Assembly (NCBI GenBank): GCA_024232355.1
Contig: JAAEPW010000495.1
Coordinates: forward strand, 1 to 7,960
Length of the DNA stretch: 7,960 nucleotides
From: Chloroflexota bacterium
GTDB lineage: Bacteria; Chloroflexota; Anaerolineae; B4-G1
Reading direction: 5' to 3'
In this document: one piece after another, positions 1-6,798 of the stretch
How the letters are laid out: each line of letters begins with the position of its first letter
Numbering within the stretch: the stretch's first letter is position 1
Position numbers and translations under genes: made by a program
The notes under the pieces: generated by a model
The model's database searches: none
What the model was told of the DNA's origin: nothing
The model's input: only the letters and a program-made list of their open reading frames with translations

Positions 1-2
1 AT

Positions 3-782
3 TTGGACTTGATCGGAGTTGATTTTGAAACTTTGGACCAAACTCGGAAGAAAAATGTCATTTTGAAGTTGAGAACCCTGCCGCTTAGACTTGCAATCCC
101 CCGATTTTGTCAAATTGAGGAGGGGGTATACGCTAGTGAAATGGGTTACACGGTACGGACCAAAGCTCATCACGGTAGTACAGCCAACAGCCTGCGGCGG
201 CGTGTTCCGGCCCAAGCAAGATGGACCCGTGTCGGACGCAACGCCGACGCGATTTATCTGGGAGACTATGTCCATAATGATTGTCCTTATCCTCTTCAAG
301 CTATGCTGGTGCGCTATCACCTGCCAGAGGAAACACGTTACACTGCTTTGCTCTACTATGACGAGGACCCACCCCCACCACTGCCAGACTGGTTCACACA
401 ATACAATGGCCGTCAAACCATTGAAGCTGGCATCAAAGAGGGAAAGGGTGTGTTCACTTTGAAACGTCACTTGGTGCGGTTGCCCATTGGAATGCAAATC
501 CAGGAGCAATTTGCCTTGTTCGGAGCCAACTTTGTCCGCTGGGCTGCAGCTTGGGTTAAAGACATGCTTCGTCAGGTCAATCACAACTTTACCTCTGCCC
601 TCGACCAAGTTAAAACTTTGGTGCGGACTATCTCCCATGCCCGTGCGCGTTGGGTACGTAATGACCTCGGTCATACCTTGGTTTTCGATGAGAGTGGTCC
701 GTTCGCTGGGACTGTTATTTGCCTGTCTGGCTTGGTGGCTGTTCAGTTGGCTTTGCATCTGTTCAAATTTGAGCCTTCATGA
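3..782 (+). CDS. DDE transposase, IS4 superfamily, C-terminal part (5' end outside window)
   Basis: This is the C-terminal 259 residues of a transposase that would cut and join the ends of its own insertion sequence. The frame is open to the window's left edge; the TTG at position 3 is just the first complete codon, so the gene is 5' partial. Residues 134-148 read YNGRQTIEAGIKEGK, an exact match to the Y-(2)-R-(3)-E-(6)-K signature of IS4-superfamily transposases (Y134, R137, E141, K148). E141 would be the third acidic catalytic residue. The two catalytic Asp residues normally lie further upstream; I could not place them here. After the signature, residues 150-200 (IQEQFALFGANFVRWAAAW) look like the helical C-terminal end of the RNase H fold. 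The frame is undamaged to its TGA, so the visible part is not decayed. The exact family (IS4, IS1380 or IS1634-like) cannot be assigned from this part. Confidence 0.85.
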   Translation: MDLIGVDFETLDQTRKKNVILKLRTLPLRLAIPRFCQIEEGVYASEMGYTVRTKAHHGSTANSLRRRVPAQARWTRVGRNADAIYLGDYVHNDCPYPLQAMLVRYHLPEETRYTALLYYDEDPPPPLPDWFTQYNGRQTIEAGIKEGKGVFTLKRHLVRLPIGMQIQEQFALFGANFVRWAAAWVKDMLRQVNHNFTSALDQVKTLVRTISHARARWVRNDLGHTLVFDESGPFAGTVICLSGLVAVQLALHLFKFEPS

Positions 783-817
783 AACATGTACCTTTCGATT
801 GCGCAACCGTTACGCTA

Positions 818-975
818 GGCCAGTCTCATTATCTTTAACTCTGCGGCTAGTTTCACTATCTTTGACTTCACGCTCCCATCGGCCAGTCTCGTCAACTTTG
901 ACGCAAAAACTGCCCTACACCAGGGCAGTTTCACTATCTTTGACCTGGTGTCAGGCAGTCCCATTATCTTTGACT
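818..975. repeat. Five degenerate 23-bp direct repeats
   Basis: Five copies of a 23-bp unit begin at 818, 845, 881, 923 and 953, all in the same orientation. The core is CAGTYTCAYTATCTTTGAC, preceded by GG or GGC. Copies 1, 2, 4 and 5 match the core with a few substitutions; copy 3 differs in the centre (CAGTCTCGTCAACTTTGAC). Unit-to-unit distances are 27, 36, 42 and 30 bp, so the sequences between the units are unique and 4-19 bp long. The array starts 36 bp after the transposase stop. Multiple directly repeated sites of this kind are known at the ends of IS21-family elements, where they bind transposase, so this may be an IS end or its remnant; that is inference. It is not a CRISPR array: spacers are too short and irregular, and the repeats too divergent. 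Confidence 0.75.
905..931 (-). terminator. Intrinsic terminator for minus-strand transcription
   Basis: The arms CTGCCCT (910-916) and AGGGCAG (922-928) pair perfectly around a 5-nt loop, and the pairing extends by three A-T pairs to 907/931. Read on the minus strand, the GC-rich stem is followed by TTTTT (905-909), the classic Rho-independent arrangement. On the plus strand only TTT follows. The hairpin lies between the convergent transposase and the large surface-protein gene, so it could end transcription of the latter after a roughly 360-nt 3' UTR. It overlaps the start of the fourth 23-bp repeat. Confidence 0.6.
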
Positions 976-1090
976 CCCTACACAGACCAACGTCAAGCCA
1001 CTTTTGGCCTCCCTGAAAACAGGGGTATGCGGGTTACCAGATTCCTTATGAGCGACATAAAAAGATCCAAAAACAGGTCCCGACTTGACT
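976..1090. other. Intergenic stretch, no gene seen
   Basis: No reading frame here looks like a real protein. The only structure is a weak hairpin at 1011-1024 (CCCTG, AAAA loop, CAGGG) with no T-run. A short minus-strand frame crossing this region (993-1271) has no recognisable motif or ribosome binding site. Confidence 0.5.
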
Positions 1091-1124
1091 GCCTTCGCCA
1101 GCTGTCCGGACAACTGGCGAAGGC
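1091..1124. repeat. 34-bp near-perfect palindrome
   Basis: The sequence is an inverted repeat with arms GCCTTCGCCAG and CTGGCGAAGGC around the self-complementary core TGTCCGGACA. Sixteen of the 17 base pairs match; the one mismatch is C1102 against A1113. It is followed directly by a second small inverted repeat, GAGA-TGAT-TCTC (1125-1136), and the half-site ACTGGCGA (1113-1120) recurs at 1142-1149. No T-run follows on either strand, so it is not a standard terminator. It could be a dimeric protein-binding site, a stabilising 3' hairpin for the large minus-strand mRNA (166 nt past its stop), or a mobile-element feature. Confidence 0.7.
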
Positions 1125-1289
1125 GAGATGATTCTCAAAAGACTGGCGAGCAACAAAATAAAAACAAAGCGCATTCGACGCATCATGAATATTTTCACTG
1201 GGCCTCATTATCCACAAAACGACCGGGAAACAATGCCCCTCAGTCAACTCTAAAGAACCATAATCGGCCACACCCGCCCACCCCTCACA
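1125..1289. other. Intergenic stretch 3' of the large surface gene
   Basis: No supported gene. A 41-codon plus frame at 1128-1253 begins with ATG after AAGGCGAG, but the product (basic, no known motif) is not convincing. This stretch is probably the 3' untranslated region of the minus-strand gene that ends at 1290. Confidence 0.5.
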
Positions 1290-4200
1290 CTATTTGAGGA
1301 CTATGGGCAGATAGACGGCAAGGCCGTGCCGGACGGTCACCTCCACAGGGCCGTTGACGGTCTCGATTCCGTTCATATCTGCGTTCATCAGCCAGTAGGT
1401 ATAGGTCCGCCCGGAGACGACCGTATCGTCTACGTATTCATAGCTGGCTCCACCGATGCCACCGTACAACTGGCTGGACACAAAACCGATCTCGGTAGTG
1501 TTGGATAGTTCACCCGCATCGTCGCGCAGAATGCGGAAACCATAGGTATCGACCTCGGCCGCCGTCTCCCAACTCAGTCGGACGCTCTGGCCCCACTGAC
1601 TGGCTTCAAAATTGATCATTTCAACGGCCGTGCTGCTTCGAGGTTGGCCTATCGGATTGCCATAAACGTCCATACCACCGGGAGCAACTTGGACCGTGTT
1701 GATCATCGTATAAGTGGTGGGGTTTGTGAGTTGGAACACGGTGACGACGTAAAAAGCTTGACCAGGATACAGATTCTGCCCAAAGGGAACGGTCAGATCG
1801 TCCCACATCAACTGCTGATTGATATTGTCTATGCTGTCAGGAAGAGGGTCTCCGCCAACATAGACGGCCGGCCCCGTAAAAGTGTCGTCAAGCGGGAGCA
1901 CGGCTATCGCGCTGGGACCGGTGTTCTCGATATAGATGGTAAAGGTGACCAAGTCTCCCACCACACCGGGTGGGGTCAAGGTCTTGTCTATCGCCACCGA
2001 TGGATCATCCACCAACAGACTGACGGTAGCGGTGTCGGTCACACTACCACCGGTGGCGATATACCCTTCTGCCAGGGCAAAGTTGTCAAATATGCCGGGG
2101 GTTATGGGGCCAGTGATCTGGAAAGCAATCTGGGTGCTGGCGGCCGGGGCCAGACCCGCTCCGGCGGTGACATCGGCCCAATAGATCTGCTGGCCGGTGA
2201 CGGACGTCTCGGTTGGAATGGCACTGCCGGAGATAAAATTCAGGCCGGGGTCCAGATCATCGGTGACAGCTACGGGGTTGAGGGTGACATCACCAATGTT
2301 GGTGACGGTAAGGGTGTAAGCCACGCTTGGAACGTTGAGCGCGATCCAGCCACTCGCGCCGACCTCTTTTTCGATCTGGATGGCGGGACCAATGACAAAC
2401 ATGCCGCAATCCCAGGTGAGATCATTCTCACCGGGATCGAGGGTAGTGCAAGTGGTTTGACCGGTGACAGAATCAGCGTCCGAATCTACTGCATCATCGC
2501 CTCCCTGGTCTTGGGGGCTGATGATATAGTTGGGTGGGGCTACACACTCGACAAAATAATTGCCCGGTACCAGGTCCACAAAGCTATAGTTTCCGCTCGC
2601 ATCAGTGCTTGTGGAATCAAAGACAGCGCTGGGGCTGGCACACTGGTAGAGGTTCACAGTCACTCCGGCAATACCGGTCCCCACTTCGTCCTGGGTGCCA
2701 TCGTGGTTATCGTCTCGCCAGACGGTATCACCGATGGAGGCCAAAGCACTTTGGTAGATGCCTGCGTCCCAGGTGAGATCGTTCTCGCCAGGGTTGAGGG
2801 TAGTGGTGATAGTCCGTCCAGTGACGGGATTGGCATCGCTGTCCACATCATCGGCTCCCGCGTCTTGGGGGCTAAAGGCATAGTGGCCCGGAAGTTCAAA
2901 CTCGACAGAATAGTCACCCGGCATCAGATTGACAAAGCTGTAGGAGCCATCCCCGGCGGTGGCGGTAAAAGTGAAAAGACCGCCGACGTTGTAGAGGGTG
3001 ACGGTCACCCCACCCACGCCGGTCTCGCCGCCGTCCTGAATGCCGTCCTGGTCAATATCATCCCAGACGTAATCGCCAATGGATGCTAACTGTGGCTGCT
3101 GGTTAAAGCCAAAATCAATGGTCAGATTGTGGGGGTCGTTGGCTTCCAACGAGACAGAGTAGGTGATAGGTGTGATGGCAATGTTGCAAATGCCCATATC
3201 GGCCACGTCCACCTCAGCATAGTAACAAACAGGCGGGCCTCCTGGTGGACCGATAAGCAGAGGAGCAAACACATACTGGCCATCGCCCACAGTGTCTTGA
3301 GCGAGAAAGATTGGACCATCAGGGTTGGTGTCACAATCGATATCCTGGTAGAGATCGACGGTGACCCCGGCCACACCCTCGCCCGGGTCATAGGTATTGT
3401 CGCCATCGCCGTCGCACCAGACCGTGTCTCCGATGGAACCTTCGGCGTAGATGCCCATGTCCTCGTCCAAGTTATTAGTGGCGAGGCTGACGTTGGTGAT
3501 CTGCCTCGTGACGGGGTCGGCGTCAGAGTCCACGGTGCCGTCACCACCCTGGCCTTGGGGACTGATGGTCCGACCCAAGGGGATGCTGGAAAATTCGATA
3601 CAGTAGGTGCCGGGCAACAGATTTGTGAACCCGTAATCACCCGCCACGCCAGTGGTATCGTTACCTATGGCAGGAGCAGTGCAAGTGCCATTGTTGTACA
3701 AGTCGACGGTGATGTTTTGCACTCCCGGTTCGCTCCCGTCCTGGATGCCGTTCTGGTCCGTATCGTACCACACAAAGTCGCCCAGGGTGAACAACGATGG
3801 TTGCACAAAGCCAAAATCAGCGGTGAAATTTACGTTATCGTCATCCAGGGTACCCGTATAGTTGCTCTGATCCTCAGCGGTAACCTCGGTATAGGGTTGT
3901 AGCGCATAGTCCATAGTGCTAATACCGTTCGTGGCAGGGTTCGCATCGTCTATCCCGTTCTCATCTCCGGTGTGGTCGGTGATTTCGTCGGCTCCTGCAC
4001 CGGTACTTGAGAGGTAATCTTCCAGCGGTTGACCAACCCCAAATACTGAGGCGGGAATGTGAACAAAGTAGGTTCCAGGGGCCAAGTTGTCAAACTCATA
4101 GTATCCCCCACCGGCCGTTGTGGTTGTAGCTACAGGGGCATCAGTACCGGGGGTATCTCCCGAATTGTACGATTCTACAGTCACTCCATCTACACCAGCT

Positions 4201-6260
4201 TCCGTGCCATCCAGAATGCTATTGTCCGCCGTGCCTCCCCCTGCGCCATCATCTATCCAGATAATGTTGCCAATTGCTACCAACGCCTGGAATATCCCGG
4301 CGTCCCAAGTGGTATCGTTCTCACCGGGGCCAAGGGTGGTGACGATGGTCTGACCAGTGACCGGGTTAGCGTTCGAGTCCAGAGTGTCGTCGCCCCCCTG
4401 GTCTTGTGGGCTAAAAGCATAGCCGCCTGGAAGCACAAACTCGACATAGTAATCGCCGGGCGCCAAGTTGCTAAAGCTGTAAGAGCCGTCCCCGGCGGTG
4501 GTGATAGTACCTGCAAAAGTGCCACCGCTATCGTAGAGGTTGACGGTCACCCCGTCCACGCCGGTCTCGCCGCCATCTTGGACACCATCCATATCGGTAT
4601 CTTCCCAAACGTAATCACCGATAGAGGCCAGGGCTTGAATTGTCACCACATAGTCCTCGACCTCGCCGTCCGAGGCCTGTCCGGTGTCGGTCACCGCGCC
4701 GTCGGTGGTGCAGCGGAAGCGAGCGTAGGTGTCTCCGATAGCTGCTCCTGCCGGGATGTTAAAGCTTAGGGGGATAATTCCGGCCACGATTGCCTGACCA
4801 CTAAAGATTTCCTCACCTGCATCGCTCCAGTCACCATCGCCGTTAAAGTCGATCCACGCGCTCAGACCACAAGCGGCGTTGGCGGTCACGGTCACGACCG
4901 TTGCCGAGCCAGGGATCAATGAGGGCGTAAAGGTCACGCCGTCCTCATCGTCGTCGCCCATACAACTGCCATAGACCGGGCTGCCGATGGCTATGTCGTC
5001 GCCATCAGCCCCAACTGACGGTTGTCCATCCGTCTCCCCATCCACGCAAGAACCCAGGTAGACATTGCTGCCAAGGATATGACTCGCCCCCGTACTTGCC
5101 ATCAACGTCGGATAGGTCGGGTCTGACGCATCACCGAGATCGGTGGCAGGCTGAATCGTCACCACATAGTCCTCGACCTCACCGTCCGAGGCCTGTCCGG
5201 TGTAGGTCACCGCGCCGTCGGTGGTGCATCGGAAACGGGCGTAGGTGCTGCCCGTCACCGCCCCGGATGGGACCGCAAAGTTCAGGCTGTTGACGCCGGC
5301 GATAAGCGCCTGACCGCCTGGGAACAGGTTCTCACCAGGATCGACCCAGTCGCCATCGCCGTTAAAATCGAGCCACGCGCTCAGGGTGCAGGCGGCGTTG
5401 GCTGTCACGTCTACGTCCGCCGTCGCGCTAGGGACCAGCGAGGAGGTAAAAGCCACGCCGTCCTCGTCGTCGTTGCCGTCGAGGGTATCATCGCCGGTGG
5501 CCGTGGCATTGGGTTGGCCATTCGTCTCATCATCCACTCCCGCACCCAGGTAGATGCCCCCGGTGATAACGTGCCTGGCTCCGTTGTTGACCAGCAGCGT
5601 TGGATAGCCTGGGTCCGGCGCGTCGCCAAAGTCCATAGGAGGACCCTGAAGCATGACCTGATAGTCCTCAATCTCGCCATTCGATGCCTCACCAGTGAAA
5701 GATAGGTCAAGATCGGAAGAGCAGCGAAAGCGGGCATAGGTATTGCCGGTTCCCACTCCCGCTGGGACTATAAAGACCAGATCATTGGGCCCTGCTGCGA
5801 GTGCCAGGTTGCTCGCGATCTGCTCGCCTGGGGCAGTCCAGTCACCGTTAATGTCAAAGTCGATCCACGCAGCGAGGTTGCAGCCCACGCTGGTGGTCAC
5901 GATTGCGGTGACTATAGAACCAGAAGACAACGTCGACGGCAAGAGCACGCCGTCTTCGTCGTCACCGTTCACACAACTGCCAATGACCGTGGTGCTGGTG
6001 ATCACGTCATCGTTGTTGGCTCCGACTGAAGGTTGGCCGTCCGTTTCTGTGTCCACGCAGGAACCTAGATATATGAGAGGATCCATGAGAACATGTCTCG
6101 CGCCCGCGCTCGCCATTAAGGTCGAGTAGCTGTCCGGCGCGTCACCAAAGTCATAGTATGTTTGGGCCTGGCTCGTTTGGGTAAATACAACGTTCAAGGC
6201 CACAATCAACAGCGTCAACATCAGGGTGGTTAGAAGCGTCCCTTTTTTCATCTCGCTCAT
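1290..6260 (-). CDS. Giant secreted multidomain surface protein (GEVED / SdrD B-like / DUF11-like)
   Basis: A 1656-residue exported protein, probably structural or adhesive at the cell surface; no enzyme motif is seen. Order: signal peptide 1-32 (KK, hydrophobic core, likely cut after SQA32); three GEVED domains (about 36-204, 210-370, 373-543), each running from GDAPD/GDASD to GE(I/V)EDY, with calcium-type DxNxDGDW loops; six SdrD B-like domains (about 544-657, 660-818, 824-938, 940-1052, 1058-1170, 1172-1289). Five of these begin with W-x-D-x-D-x-D/N-G-type loops (for example D554, D556, D558, D562, E565); the second has lost this loop. DUF11-like domains span about 1292-1417 and 1420-1546. 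An Ig/FN3-like domain (1549-1645) precedes the tail YLPIVLK (1650-1656). The ATG at 6260 follows AAGGA about 11 nt upstream; ATG codon 4 is an alternative start. It lies 41 bp downstream of the small surface gene, probably in one operon. Composition is acidic and Gly/Thr-rich, and the frame is intact. Ligand or function is unknown. Confidence 0.95.
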   Translation of the reverse strand: MSEMKKGTLLTTLMLTLLIVALNVVFTQTSQAQTYYDFGDAPDSYSTLMASAGARHVLMDPLIYLGSCVDTETDGQPSVGANNDDVITSTTVIGSCVNGDDEDGVLLPSTLSSGSIVTAIVTTSVGCNLAAWIDFDINGDWTAPGEQIASNLALAAGPNDLVFIVPAGVGTGNTYARFRCSSDLDLSFTGEASNGEIEDYQVMLQGPPMDFGDAPDPGYPTLLVNNGARHVITGGIYLGAGVDDETNGQPNATATGDDTLDGNDDEDGVAFTSSLVPSATADVDVTANAACTLSAWLDFNGDGDWVDPGENLFPGGQALIAGVNSLNFAVPSGAVTGSTYARFRCTTDGAVTYTGQASDGEVEDYVVTIQPATDLGDASDPTYPTLMASTGASHILGSNVYLGSCVDGETDGQPSVGADGDDIAIGSPVYGSCMGDDDEDGVTFTPSLIPGSATVVTVTANAACGLSAWIDFNGDGDWSDAGEEIFSGQAIVAGIIPLSFNIPAGAAIGDTYARFRCTTDGAVTDTGQASDGEVEDYVVTIQALASIGDYVWEDTDMDGVQDGGETGVDGVTVNLYDSGGTFAGTITTAGDGSYSFSNLAPGDYYVEFVLPGGYAFSPQDQGGDDTLDSNANPVTGQTIVTTLGPGENDTTWDAGIFQALVAIGNIIWIDDGAGGGTADNSILDGTEAGVDGVTVESYNSGDTPGTDAPVATTTTAGGGYYEFDNLAPGTYFVHIPASVFGVGQPLEDYLSSTGAGADEITDHTGDENGIDDANPATNGISTMDYALQPYTEVTAEDQSNYTGTLDDDNVNFTADFGFVQPSLFTLGDFVWYDTDQNGIQDGSEPGVQNITVDLYNNGTCTAPAIGNDTTGVAGDYGFTNLLPGTYCIEFSSIPLGRTISPQGQGGDGTVDSDADPVTRQITNVSLATNNLDEDMGIYAEGSIGDTVWCDGDGDNTYDPGEGVAGVTVDLYQDIDCDTNPDGPIFLAQDTVGDGQYVFAPLLIGPPGGPPVCYYAEVDVADMGICNIAITPITYSVSLEANDPHNLTIDFGFNQQPQLASIGDYVWDDIDQDGIQDGGETGVGGVTVTLYNVGGLFTFTATAGDGSYSFVNLMPGDYSVEFELPGHYAFSPQDAGADDVDSDANPVTGRTITTTLNPGENDLTWDAGIYQSALASIGDTVWRDDNHDGTQDEVGTGIAGVTVNLYQCASPSAVFDSTSTDASGNYSFVDLVPGNYFVECVAPPNYIISPQDQGGDDAVDSDADSVTGQTTCTTLDPGENDLTWDCGMFVIGPAIQIEKEVGASGWIALNVPSVAYTLTVTNIGDVTLNPVAVTDDLDPGLNFISGSAIPTETSVTGQQIYWADVTAGAGLAPAASTQIAFQITGPITPGIFDNFALAEGYIATGGSVTDTATVSLLVDDPSVAIDKTLTPPGVVGDLVTFTIYIENTGPSAIAVLPLDDTFTGPAVYVGGDPLPDSIDNINQQLMWDDLTVPFGQNLYPGQAFYVVTVFQLTNPTTYTMINTVQVAPGGMDVYGNPIGQPRSSTAVEMINFEASQWGQSVRLSWETAAEVDTYGFRILRDDAGELSNTTEIGFVSSQLYGGIGGASYEYVDDTVVSGRTYTYWLMNADMNGIETVNGPVEVTVRHGLAVYLPIVLK
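4636..4731. repeat. 96-bp internal repeat, copy A (end of third GEVED domain)
   Basis: This segment matches 5152-5247 at 90 of 96 positions by direct comparison. The offset of 516 bp is exactly 172 codons, so the copies are in frame. It encodes the conserved end of GEVED domain 3 (from about residue 510 through GEVEDYVVTIQ). The DNA identity exceeds that of the surrounding domain, which suggests recent duplication or gene conversion. Confidence 0.85.
5152..5247. repeat. 96-bp internal repeat, copy B (end of second GEVED domain)
   Basis: Partner of the repeat at 4636-4731, with six differences. It encodes the matching end of GEVED domain 2 (from about residue 338 through GEVEDYVVTIQ). The first GEVED domain has only a more diverged version of this segment. 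Confidence 0.85.
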
Positions 6261-6301
6261 AGTTTTTTGATTCCTTTTCCAGTATTATGTCGCGGCCAGC
6301 T

Positions 6302-6664
6302 TTATTGCCGGATACTCCGCGTCGCTACCACATAGGTGCACAAGAGCACTGCCGACAGCACGAGGATGGCGGGCAAGAGTAAAGCGGGGGGCTGTTCGGC
6401 ACCCGAGAGTGGTAGAATGGGAACCGGGGTCTCGGTGGGAGCCGGGGCCTGGGGCTTGGGTTCTGATGGTCTCGGCGTGTTCGTTGGTGGTTCTGGCGTG
6501 TTTGTTGGCGGCTCTGGTGTATCTGTCGGTACCCCGACCGTTGGCGTTATGCCTTACAAGGAATGGGGTTGGGCGTCGACGGGCATAACAAACCCAAGGG
6601 CCATTACGACCAACAAAATAGGCAGGGCTAGTAATACAATTCCAAGAACATATCTAGTTGTCAT
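6302..6664 (-). pseudogene. Small LPxSG-type surface protein gene interrupted by an in-frame TAA
   Basis: Reading the minus strand from ATG at 6664-6662 gives 36 residues, a TAA at 6556-6554, then 83 more residues in the same frame to a TAA at 6304-6302. The first part is a signal peptide (MTTRYVLGIVLLALPILLVV..., likely cut after VDA31). The part after the stop is a Pro/Thr linker with two 21-bp TPEPPTN repeats (6520-6479), the motif LPLSG (6415-6401), a hydrophobic membrane span (PALLLPAILVLSAVLLCTYVV) and a basic tail RSIRQ. That order matches a sortase-type cell-wall sorting signal, with Ser for the usual Thr. The start has a strong AGGAGG (6678-6673) 8 nt upstream. No usable start codon follows the stop. 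All parts remain in one frame, so a single nonsense mutation or a sequencing error is the simplest explanation. It sits 41 bp upstream of the giant surface gene and probably leads its operon. Confidence 0.8.
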
Positions 6665-6708
6665 GATCAACTCCTCCTAGGGATTCGAAAGCCAAAGTGT
6701 ACCATAAA

Positions 6709-6736
6709 ATTAGACTTTGAAAAGTTCTAGTCCCAA
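6709..6736 (-). promoter_or_regulatory. Candidate promoter for the minus-strand surface operon
   Basis: On the minus strand, TTGGGA (6736-6731) and TCTAAT (6714-6709) are separated by 16 bp and resemble sigma-70 -35 and -10 boxes (4/6 and 5/6 matches). The start codon follows about 45 nt downstream of the -10 box. TACACT at 6701-6696 is an alternative -10. This is a prediction from consensus only. Confidence 0.4.
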
Positions 6737-6746
6737 TACCTATTGG
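6733..6746. promoter_or_regulatory. Inverted-repeat operator candidate between divergent genes
   Basis: CCAATA (6733-6738) and TATTGG (6741-6746) form a perfect inverted repeat with a 2-bp CC spacer. It overlaps the -35 boxes proposed for both divergent promoters, so a bound protein could repress both units. The HTH protein starting at 6799 is the obvious candidate to bind here, but this is inference. Confidence 0.45.
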
Positions 6747-6771
6747 TTCAAATGACCCACCGTGGTAGAAT
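6743..6771 (+). promoter_or_regulatory. Candidate promoter for the HTH gene
   Basis: TTGGTT (6743-6748) and TAGAAT (6766-6771) are 17 bp apart, matching sigma-70 spacing with a weak -35 and a good -10 (5/6). Transcription would start near 6778, leaving a leader of about 20 nt that contains GGAGGA (6787-6792), 6 nt before the ATG at 6799. Confidence 0.5.
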
Positions 6772-6798
6772 AGTAATAGAAACCATGGAGGAACAGAA

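Noticed and set aside
818..975. CRISPR array
   Set aside because: Repeats are degenerate, gaps are only 4-19 bp and irregular, and no cas gene is present.
487..1131. 214-residue plus frame containing VSLSLT repeats
   Set aside because: Its first half overlaps the transposase in another frame and the rest only translates the 23-bp DNA repeats; no ribosome binding site or known motif.
1128..1253. 41-codon plus frame after the palindrome
   Set aside because: AAGGCGAG upstream is only a weak Shine-Dalgarno sequence and the peptide has no recognisable feature; too short to support alone.
993..1271. 92-residue minus frame downstream of the giant gene
   Set aside because: It crosses the 34-bp palindrome, has no recognisable motif and no Shine-Dalgarno sequence.
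1644..3089. 481-residue open frame on the plus strand
   Set aside because: It is antisense to the giant gene and mirrors its repeated domains. It has no domain, no export signal or convincing start, and the minus frame has clear homology-like motifs throughout.
3129..4769. Further plus-strand open frames (3129-3902, 4059-4769)
   Set aside because: Also antisense shadows of the SdrD B-like and GEVED regions, produced by the low stop-codon frequency opposite Gly/Asp/Thr-rich coding sequence.
6336..6680. 114-residue plus frame with GVFVGGSGV repeats
   Set aside because: It is the antisense of the Pro/Thr linker of the small surface protein gene, which has a better start, signal peptide and sorting-signal logic on the minus strand.
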